Shown here piece after piece: positions 1-3,969 of a stretch of 5,165 bases of DNA (positions are counted from its first letter, which is position 1; the number at the start of each line of letters is the position of its first letter). A model generated the notes under the pieces. It searched no databases. It saw only the letters and a program-made list of their open reading frames with translations, and was not told where the DNA came from. The position numbers and the translations under genes were made by a program. Origin of the DNA: an uncultured Planctomycetaceae bacterium (GTDB lineage: Bacteria; Planctomycetota; Planctomycetia; Planctomycetales; Planctomycetaceae); contig CALJUK010000558.1 of assembly GCA_937975745.1 (NCBI GenBank), positions 1 to 5,165 of the forward strand. The letters run 5' to 3'.

Positions 1-336
1 CTGCGTAAGATCCACGATCCCGAGCGACCTTACCTGTTCGGCAAACCGTTCGGGTCAAGCTGTCGTCTGCAGCGCTTGTTCGGTGAGATCCTCAAGCGGG
101 CCGGCCTGCCGCACAGCCGGCGGGACAAGTTTCACCGGCTGCGGCGTACGTCGGGTACTTATGTGTGCAATGCGACAGACGAAGAAACCGCCCGGGCTCA
201 CTTGGGGCATTCGAACCTGGCGGTCACGCGACGCTACATCGATCGCCGGAAGCTGACTCGCCAGAGCACGGCCGAACTCCTCCCTCGACCCGATCTAGGA
301 GTCGTCCGCGACGACTCTGCGGAGGACGTGGCGTGA
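1..336 (+). CDS. Tyrosine recombinase/phage integrase, C-terminal part (5' end outside window)
   Basis: The reading frame is open from base 1 to a TGA at 334-336, giving 111 visible residues, so the N-terminal DNA-binding domain and the first catalytic Arg lie upstream. The visible part is the end of a tyrosine recombinase catalytic domain. HRLRRT supplies the His-x-x-Arg pair (H45, R48 of the visible part), HLGHS supplies the second His (H70), and RRYID supplies the nucleophilic Tyr (Y79), nine residues after that His as the family requires. Such enzymes cut and rejoin DNA through a 3'-phosphotyrosine bond. The tail after Tyr is about 30 residues. The gene overlaps the next one (GTGA overlap), so the two are probably co-transcribed and translationally coupled. 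It is distinct from the integrase at the right end of the window. It could be a Xer-like resolvase or the integrase of a neighbouring element; the visible part does not decide this. Confidence 0.88.
   Translation: MRKIHDPERPYLFGKPFGSSCRLQRLFGEILKRAGLPHSRRDKFHRLRRTSGTYVCNATDEETARAHLGHSNLAVTRRYIDRRKLTRQSTAELLPRPDLGVVRDDSAEDVA
321..326 (+). promoter_or_regulatory. Strong Shine-Dalgarno setting the GTG start at 333
   Basis: GGAGGA lies six bases before GTG 333-335, inside the end of the upstream recombinase gene. No ATG in this frame fits as well: the next in-frame ATG (474) lies inside the HNH motif. This makes GTG the likely start of the HNH protein. Confidence 0.7.
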
Positions 337-1319
337 GGTGGAATCGCCGTCGGACCGAGCGTTTGTTCAACGACTCTCGGAGGGTCGCGCGGTGGCGGCT
401 GTGGCTGATCGACGCACACTGCGCTTACTGCGGGATCTACCTCCGCTTCTGCCATGCGACGATTGATCACGTCATGCCCCGCTCTGCCGGCGGGAGCAAC
501 GACCCCTCGAATCTCGTCCTCGCCTGCAACGCGTGCAATCAGGCGAAGGATGATCTGCATCCATCAGAAGTCGTCTGCCTGCTCCCGGTCGGAGCGGGAT
601 GTGTTCCTGTTTATCAACTCGCTGAATGGAAAGGTTCTCACATGTCCAAGGTTACAGGTTTCAATTACGCGGCACTGAAGGACGACGCTCTGACCAACCG
701 GCTCACCACGCAGGCTCGAGAGATTCGCGGCCTGCTGAGCCGGACCGGCGCCATCGTCGTCGAGATCGGCATGCGGTTGCTGGAGGTCCGCGAAACACTC
801 AACGCCCGACAGTTCAATGCCTGGGTACATGCGGAATTCCAGTGGTCGCAGAGCATGGCGGTGATCTATCAGCAAGCCGCCCGGAGGTTCGGAACTGCTA
901 AGTCGCTCGAGAATTTCCAGCCGTACGCGATCTACCAATTGTCGCGAAATACTGTGCCCGACGAGGTGGTCACGGAAGCGGTCCGCCTGGCGGCGTCAGG
1001 GACGATCGTCACCGGAAAACGGGCAAAGGAACTGCTCAGAAAACACAACGTCCAATCAACCAGATGCGACGCCGGCAAGCGGCGGAAGCCGACGGCCCTG
1101 GACGAACTGAACCAGGCGCTGGAATCGATCGCGGGCAAGCTGGCCGATGTCGCCGGCGCGTGGAGTCGCTCCGACCGCGAGGCCCTCGCGGATCGGTTTC
1201 TCAAACTGGCACTCGAGCTTCGATCGATTGAAAACCCGTCTGCAGTTCCGGCGATATCGACGCAGCCTGTGAAGTCCGGATCCCGGTCGTCGCGGAAGAA
1301 AGCGCGAACTGTCGCGTAG
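333..1319 (+). CDS. HNH endonuclease domain in one frame with a DUF3102-like domain (328 aa)
   Basis: From GTG 333 the protein has two parts. Residues about 28-75 form an HNH nuclease fold: zinc-binding Cys pairs CAYC (30, 33) and CNAC (65, 68), the DH pair (D45-H46), the SAGGS loop and NLV (N60-V62). HNH proteins of this type nick or cut DNA, often in phage or mobile elements. Residues about 125-236 resemble DUF3102, a helical putative DNA-binding family: an EIGMRLLEVRE helix, an FNAWV segment, a second helix ending in AARRFG, and PYAIYQLS. The basic C-terminus (SSRKKAR) is probably disordered. No stop separates the parts, but ATG 642 (M104) has its own GGAAAGG ribosome site seven bases upstream, so a separate 225-aa DUF3102 protein may also be made. 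Either a true fusion or two genes merged by stop loss would fit. I am confident of the two domains and less sure that one polypeptide is the main product. Confidence 0.8.
   Translation: MRWNRRRTERLFNDSRRVARWRLWLIDAHCAYCGIYLRFCHATIDHVMPRSAGGSNDPSNLVLACNACNQAKDDLHPSEVVCLLPVGAGCVPVYQLAEWKGSHMSKVTGFNYAALKDDALTNRLTTQAREIRGLLSRTGAIVVEIGMRLLEVRETLNARQFNAWVHAEFQWSQSMAVIYQQAARRFGTAKSLENFQPYAIYQLSRNTVPDEVVTEAVRLAASGTIVTGKRAKELLRKHNVQSTRCDAGKRRKPTALDELNQALESIAGKLADVAGAWSRSDREALADRFLKLALELRSIENPSAVPAISTQPVKSGSRSSRKKARTVA
628..644 (+). promoter_or_regulatory. Internal ribosome binding site and alternative ATG start
   Basis: GGAAAGG at 628-634 is followed after seven bases by ATG 642, in frame with the HNH gene. 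The peptide starting here is 225 aa and is a complete DUF3102-like protein. It looks like an ordinary gene start that now lies inside a longer frame. Confidence 0.5.
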
Positions 1320-1333
1320 GCATCATCTAGGTA

Positions 1334-1362
1334 TTGACAACAGCGCTTCGACTGCGCATCCT
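1334..1362 (+). promoter_or_regulatory. Possible sigma70-type promoter
   Basis: A perfect TTGACA (1334-1339) is followed at 17 bp by CATCCT (1357-1362), which matches the -10 consensus at only three positions, including the key A2 and T6. It lies just after the HNH/DUF3102 stop and points at the long hairpin and the HTH gene. The weak -10 keeps confidence low. Confidence 0.28.
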
Positions 1363-1432
1363 TCGACGTGAATCGCAGCCGCCGTACCGTTTCCTCGGTA
1401 GACTGCTGCCGTAAGGAGAGAGATTCGCATCG

Positions 1433-1487
1433 TTGCCGGCAAGCATAAGGCAGTCGGCGGTGAACTAGGCGTTGGAGCAGTGCTCCA
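1433..1487. promoter_or_regulatory. Two perfect small dyads (possible operators)
   Basis: TTGCCGGCAA at 1433-1442 is a perfect 10-bp palindrome. TGGAGCA-G-TGCTCCA at 1473-1487 is a perfect 7-bp inverted repeat around one base. Both lie in the non-coding gap before the small HTH regulator, where operators are often found. The two sequences differ, so they are not copies of a single site. Confidence 0.25.
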
Positions 1488-1513
1488 CGACTGTCACGGG
1501 GCAAGAGTCTGGT

Positions 1514-1594
1514 AAGCCTCGTGGTAAGCGATGCACGATCGATCGGGGGAGATTCTCCTCCAAGGTCGTCGTGCGCTTACCACGGGGCTTTTTT
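1514..1594 (+). terminator. Long extended hairpin with T6 tract (terminator, attenuator or structured RNA)
   Basis: Bases 1514-1530 pair with 1574-1590 in a 17-bp stem with a single T·G wobble. Inside it, after a 3-nt bulge, 1534-1538 pair with 1569-1573, 1540-1544 with 1564-1568, and 1545-1551 with 1555-1561 around a 3-base ATT loop. The whole 77 nt therefore folds as one almost continuous rod. Six Ts (1589-1594) close it, as in a Rho-independent terminator. The T tract ends 19 bases before the ATG of the HTH gene, so it could end the upstream operon or act as an attenuator. The structure is much larger than a usual terminator. The heptamer GGTAAGC occurs twice in direct orientation (1511, 1523) and once inverted (1575). 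Confidence 0.7.
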
Positions 1595-1613
1595 CGTTGA
1601 CTGAGGGAAAGCG

Positions 1614-1832
1614 ATGAAACCACGAAAGCAAAAAGAACCGAAGTTCGTCCAGGATCTGCGCAGGCTCGTGCAGGAGTCCGGGAAGTCGCCCTACGCGATC
1701 GCTCGCGACACCGGCGGCCGCGTCGATCGCTCACAGCTCTACCGTTTCCTGTCGGGGCAGCAGGGTCTCAGTCTGGAAACGCTCGGGGTAATTGCCGACC
1801 AGCTCGGAATTCGACCGACCGCAACAGCGTAG
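1614..1832 (+). CDS. Small XRE/Cro-type helix-turn-helix DNA-binding protein (72 aa)
   Basis: The ATG at 1614 has GAGGG six bases upstream (1603-1607), and the 72-aa product is almost entirely one HTH domain. After a basic start (KPRKQKEPK), a first helix covers about residues 11-21. The segment SPYAIARDTG (25-34) is the positioning helix and turn, DRSQLYRFLSG (38-48) is the likely recognition helix, and SLETLGVIADQLGI (53-66) forms the closing helices typical of Cro/C1-type domains. Such proteins repress or activate nearby promoters in phages and mobile elements. Nothing follows the HTH, so there is no peptidase or oligomerisation domain; it resembles Cro more than a CI repressor. Likely targets would be its own upstream region, which has dyads at 1433-1487 and GGTAAGC copies at 1511-1581, or the leader of the next gene. 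An antitoxin role is possible, but no toxin partner is adjacent. Confidence 0.85.
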   Translation: MKPRKQKEPKFVQDLRRLVQESGKSPYAIARDTGGRVDRSQLYRFLSGQQGLSLETLGVIADQLGIRPTATA

Positions 1833-1862
1833 GCCGCCCGCCTCGCAAGAGACGGACGGCCT
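1831..1862 (+). terminator. Hairpin at the end of the HTH gene
   Basis: Bases 1831-1840 and 1853-1862 form a 10-bp inverted repeat with one C·A mismatch (a G·T wobble on the other strand), starting in the stop codon. No T tract follows, so it is at best a weak terminator or an RNA end stabiliser. Confidence 0.35.
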
Positions 1863-2123
1863 CGCGTTGTTCCCGGCCGGACTGCTGCGGAAGTTTGGCG
1901 ACGTCAGCAGCAGACCCGGCCCCACGACACGAAGGATCGTGCCATGCGCCGGCAGTGTCCCACTGCACTCGATGCCCTGTCAACAGCGCGGCGATTCTCT
2001 CGCACCCGCTGCGCTCGCCCCCCTCCCGTTCTCTCTGGGATCTCGTTGCGCACAGAAAAGCCCCGCCGTCGGAAAGCGGGGCGACTCCGCTGGTTTCATC
2101 ACTCACTCACGGAGGCCCCCATT
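1833..2123 (+). other. 291-nt non-coding, hairpin-rich region upstream of the replication-like gene
   Basis: I see no convincing gene here: the frames that cross it give low-complexity, shadow-like peptides rich in Arg, Ser and Pro. It holds several short inverted repeats. GGCCGG (1875-1880) pairs with 1916-1921 and CTGCTG (1882-1887) with 1908-1913. CACGA-AGGA-TCGTG is at 1928-1941, GCAGTG-TCC-CACTGC at 1952-1966, and GCCCCGC (2060-2066) pairs with 2076-2082. No good promoter was seen. The region could be a structured leader, although short stems are common by chance in GC-rich DNA. Confidence 0.4.
2056..2082 (-). terminator. Possible minus-strand Rho-independent terminator
   Basis: GCCCCGC (2060-2066) and GCGGGGC (2076-2082) form a perfect 7-bp GC stem with a 9-base loop. 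On the minus strand the stem is followed by TTTT (complement of AAAA 2056-2059), the correct orientation for a terminator there. On the plus strand no T tract follows. No minus-strand gene is known to need it, so an antisense RNA from the downstream gene is one possible source. Confidence 0.4.
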
Positions 2124-3299
2124 ATGGGGCATGACGCCCAGCAGGACAACGACCAACACCTCTTCGACTGGGATGCGCCCCCGCGCAGCGATGGGGTCCC
2201 AAAGCCCGCTCCGAAGAAACGGAGGCGAACCTGGACACTCTCCCAGCGGCTGCGGCTGCTGCGGAGAGTCGCTCGGCATCTACGAGAGTTTCGCTACGTC
2301 GAAGGAAAGCAGACGAAGACCGAGCGCGTTGTTCCACCTGGCGATCAAATCAACGTGCTGCGCGTCATTGCCGATCACGCCGGCACCGATGAATGGTGGA
2401 TCACCGTTTCCGGCATCCACGACAAGAGTGGAAGGAAGTGCAAAGACGGGATCGCCGACGAAGCGCGGCTCTCCGAGAAGAAGACCCGTGGCGCGATCAA
2501 GGCCCTGACCGAAGGGTATAGTCCGCCGCTGCTCAACAAGCGGTTGAAGCGCACCGCTTCGGGGCGAACCGTCTCCCACTATACGGTTCCGTGGGACCAC
2601 ATTGACGGATTGGTCAATGCTGACCAATCGGCGGACGACGTCGGAACGGTCAGCAGTGACCAATCCGCACCGGTCGCGGCTGACCAACCCGGAATGGTCA
2701 ACGGTGACCAACCGTATGAAGCGCCCCGTGAAGCGCCCCGTGAAGCGCCCCGTGAAGCGCATCGTGAAACCTCCTCCCCCTCCCACAGATCGCAGGGGGT
2801 GGAGGAGGCTCTTCGAAGAGTTGGCTTGAAGGACATCGCGGCCGCGTTGCGACAAGCACGCGCTCGCGGAGAGACCGACGCGGAGATCGCCGCCGCGATC
2901 GCCGAGTACGATCGCCGCGCATTCGACGGACCCGGAGCGCTCCATTGGTGGCTCGAAAACGGGACCTGGCCGGACTCTCAATCCCGCGAGAGTCCGTACC
3001 CCGCCGCCGAGCGGTATAGCCCGAGTGATCGATCGACCGGCGATCAGAACGGCGATTCCGATTTGGCCGCCGTCGAGAGCATCGCTGAGACGGTGTGGCG
3101 CAAGATGACTTTCGCCGAACGCGAACAATTTGCACATCACGTGTTCGGGTCACAGCCGGGCGGCCGGTCTCTGCGGAAGATCTACGAGCGCGATGGGCTC
3201 GAAAGCCAATCCGTGAAGCTCGCGCTCTTCAGAGCGCTTGCCTGCGAAGCGGAGCGTCACCAGCAACGCACGGAGGCGCGATGCACAACGAACCCATAG
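2124..3299 (+). CDS. Winged-helix protein, candidate replication initiator (391 aa)
   Basis: ATG 2124 has GGAGG (2111-2115) eight bases upstream; the same frame is open further up but looks non-coding there. The N-terminus holds a basic patch (KKRRR, 31-35) and an Arg-rich helix (39-58). Residues about 73-157 look like a winged helix. DQINVLRVIADHA is the first helix, ADEARLSEKKTRGAIKAL (111-128) reads like the HTH with the recognition helix, and LLNKRLKR...GRTVSHYTVPW looks like the wing. Residues 163-197 hold four V-x-x-D-Q-[S/P] repeats, and 199-214 four EAPR-type repeats, probably a flexible linker. A helical C-terminal domain (about 224-283) ends in GPGALHWWLENGTW; a further helical region follows to the end. 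A DNA-binding N-domain, linker and C-domain resemble phage O/DnaD-like replication proteins, and the linker DNA itself has origin-like repeats. The function is inferred. A transcription regulator is the alternative. It overlaps the next gene by 19 bases. Confidence 0.75.
   Translation: MGHDAQQDNDQHLFDWDAPPRSDGVPKPAPKKRRRTWTLSQRLRLLRRVARHLREFRYVEGKQTKTERVVPPGDQINVLRVIADHAGTDEWWITVSGIHDKSGRKCKDGIADEARLSEKKTRGAIKALTEGYSPPLLNKRLKRTASGRTVSHYTVPWDHIDGLVNADQSADDVGTVSSDQSAPVAADQPGMVNGDQPYEAPREAPREAPREAHRETSSPSHRSQGVEEALRRVGLKDIAAALRQARARGETDAEIAAAIAEYDRRAFDGPGALHWWLENGTWPDSQSRESPYPAAERYSPSDRSTGDQNGDSDLAAVESIAETVWRKMTFAEREQFAHHVFGSQPGGRSLRKIYERDGLESQSVKLALFRALACEAERHQQRTEARCTTNP
2608..2710 (+). repeat. 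Four dyad-symmetric iteron-like elements inside the gene
   Basis: The core GGTCA-N4-TGACC followed by AA occurs four times. Copy 1 (2608-2629) has perfect 9-bp arms, copy 2 (2648-2661) 5-bp arms, copy 3 (2672-2685) has one arm mismatch, and copy 4 (2695-2710) has 6-bp arms. Centres are 36, 24 and 24 bp apart. Each is followed by AAYCSG-like bases. Conservation is strong at codon third positions even where the amino acid differs: the codons before GTC are TTG, ACG, CCG and ATG, and those before GAC are GCT, AGT, GCT and GGT. That points to selection on the DNA as a protein-binding site, as in iterons of replication origins. Confidence 0.6.
2718..2765 (+). repeat. Four tandem 12-bp direct repeats
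   Basis: GAAGCGCCCCGT is repeated exactly three times (2718, 2730, 2742) and once with two changes (2754-2765, CA for CC and T for C within the C run). It starts seven bases after the last iteron-like dyad and encodes EAPR, EAPR, EAPR, EAHR. The exact identity suggests recent expansion by replication slippage or selection as a DNA element. Confidence 0.9.
2770..2808 (+). repeat. Polypurine/polypyrimidine hairpin after the tandem repeats
   Basis: CCTCCTCC (2770-2777) is perfectly complementary to GGAGGAGG (2801-2808). After a one-base bulge (2800) five more pairs form (2778-2782 with 2795-2799, one wobble). The pyrimidine run 2770-2784 is strand-asymmetric, and its complement is G-rich. The hairpin lies inside the coding sequence directly after the two repeat arrays. 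Confidence 0.55.
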
Positions 3300-3547
3300 T
3301 CAAGTGGTTTCTCGCGAACCGCCGGCAGCTTCCGGACAAACCGTTCCAGCTAGGGCCCGGGCGGTACATCGCCGCCCCGGAGAAGTTCTACCGCAATCTC
3401 GACATCGATATCGCCGCCGGCCCGGTCGCCCGGATCCGCGGCCGCATCATTCCCCGCCAGCGCTGGCAGCCGATGCTGGAAGACCTGGCGGCACTCAAAC
3501 GATACGCGGACTCTGTCAAAACCCCCTCTCCCAAACCGGCAGCCTGA
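3281..3547 (+). CDS. Unknown 88-aa protein
   Basis: ATG 3281 lies within the last 19 bases of the replication-like gene and has GGAGG (3272-3276) four bases upstream. The 88-aa product is soluble and basic, with no signal peptide or membrane segment. It starts with NEPIVKWFLANRRQLP, continues with a predicted strand-rich middle (GPGRYIAAPEKFYRNLDIDIAAGPVARIRGRIIP) and ends in a helix (WQPMLEDLAALKRYAD) and a Pro/Lys tail. I do not recognise the family. The overlapping start upstream and the two-base gap to the HTH gene downstream place it firmly in the same operon, so it probably serves element maintenance or excision, but no specific role can be read from the sequence. Confidence 0.75.
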   Translation: MHNEPIVKWFLANRRQLPDKPFQLGPGRYIAAPEKFYRNLDIDIAAGPVARIRGRIIPRQRWQPMLEDLAALKRYADSVKTPSPKPAA

Positions 3548-3549
3548 CG

Positions 3550-3804
3550 ATGGGCACGAACCGAACCAAACGAGTGGCACGACCGAAACCGGCCGAGGTG
3601 GTTTCGCCCGGCGTGATCCACCGGGACGAGGTCTATACGAAGATCGAATTCATGCGCCGACTGGGCATCGATGAAGACGCCTGGAAGGGCATGAAGAAGC
3701 GCGGGCTGAAAGTCAGGTATGACGGAAAGCGGGTGTGCGTGCTCGGGTGGGAGTATCTGGAATACCTGGCGGGCTGCCCTGAAAAACCGCGCCGGACCCG
3801 GTAG
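3550..3804 (+). CDS. Excisionase-like small HTH protein (84 aa), candidate recombination directionality factor
   Basis: ATG 3550 lies two bases after the previous stop codon and lacks a good ribosome site of its own, so it is probably translated by coupling. The 84-aa product has a basic, disordered first 25 residues and then a compact domain: VYTKIEFMRRLGID, a helix starting with a DAWKGMKKRGL recognition-like segment, then a VRYDGKRVCVLG hairpin and a YLEYLAG helix. This order (helix, helix, wing) matches MerR/Xis-like winged-helix proteins. Excisionases bend DNA near the att site and steer an integrase toward excision. The position immediately upstream of the integrase fits that role. It could instead be a transcription regulator of the integrase. 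The family assignment is by pattern only. Confidence 0.7.
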   Translation: MGTNRTKRVARPKPAEVVSPGVIHRDEVYTKIEFMRRLGIDEDAWKGMKKRGLKVRYDGKRVCVLGWEYLEYLAGCPEKPRRTR

Positions 3805-3826
3805 TCTGGAAGCTGGCAAAAGCCCC

Positions 3827-3840
3827 AGGGGGGCACAATG
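3827..3840 (+). promoter_or_regulatory. Shine-Dalgarno of a possible leader ORF, able to be masked by a hairpin
   Basis: AGGGGGG (3827-3833) lies four bases before ATG 3838. GCCCC (3822-3826) can pair with GGGGC (3830-3834) across a 3-base loop, which would hide this ribosome site. Confidence 0.35.
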
Positions 3841-3969
3841 AACAACTCGGACAATTCATCGAGGGCGGGAAGCTGCAGGCGTGAACGTTCAAGCGTTCCG
3901 GTGCTGTCATTGGCGCCGTGCCAACGCCTGCAGCTTTCCGCCCTTTGTGCTGAAAGGCGGTACGCATGA
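3838..3969 (+). CDS. Possible 43-aa leader ORF overlapping the integrase start
   Basis: ATG 3838 has a G-rich ribosome site (3827-3833) four bases upstream, and the frame stays open for 43 codons. Its TGA (3967-3969) overlaps the integrase ATG in an ATGA arrangement, the usual sign of translational coupling. The peptide starts MNNSDNSSRAGSCRRERSS and is Ser- and Arg-rich with four Cys. It shows no recognisable domain and does not look like a folded protein. Both arms of the large hairpin lie inside it, so ribosomes translating it would melt that structure and deliver translation to the integrase start. It may be a regulatory leader or a chance ORF in the hairpin region. Confidence 0.35.
   Translation: MNNSDNSSRAGSCRRERSSVPVLSLAPCQRLQLSALCAERRYA
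3862..3944 (+). repeat. 21-bp-stem branched hairpin between the Xis-like gene and the integrase
   Basis: Bases 3862-3882 pair with 3924-3944 over 21 positions, with only one G·T wobble (3869/3937). The 41 bases inside fold again: GAACG (3883-3887) with CGTTC (3894-3898), and TGGC (3911-3914) with GCCA (3920-3923), or alternatively 3899-3903 with 3914-3918. The result is a three-way junction or cruciform. Only three Ts follow the stem, so it is a poor terminator. It ends 21 bases before the integrase ATG. It could control integrase expression or act as a DNA structure for recombination or replication. Confidence 0.7.

Noticed and set aside
165..332. Upstream extension of the HNH frame to ATG 165
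   Set aside because: It would overlap the recombinase catalytic region in another frame and has no domain sense; GTG 333 has GGAGGA six bases upstream.
1614..1832. HTH protein as the antitoxin of a toxin-antitoxin pair
   Set aside because: No toxin-sized ORF with a plausible sequence lies next to it on either side.
1944..2123. N-terminal extension of the replication-like protein by 60 residues
   Set aside because: The added peptide is Arg/Pro/Ser-rich and crosses hairpins; ATG 2124 has GGAGG at correct spacing.
2718..2765. Tandem repeats as a CRISPR array
   Set aside because: The units are only 12 bp and directly adjacent, with no unique spacers, and they lie within a coding frame.
2280..3140. 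Minus-strand open frame (286 codons) opposite the replication-like gene
   Set aside because: It mirrors the plus-strand repeats and has no recognisable fold; the plus-strand frame has a good ribosome site and overlapping neighbours.
3862..3944. Inverted repeat beside an integrase as an integron attC site
   Set aside because: The core boxes RYYYAAC/GTTRRRY are not found at the stem ends, and the integrase has the layout of an element integrase with its own att in a tRNA, not an IntI.
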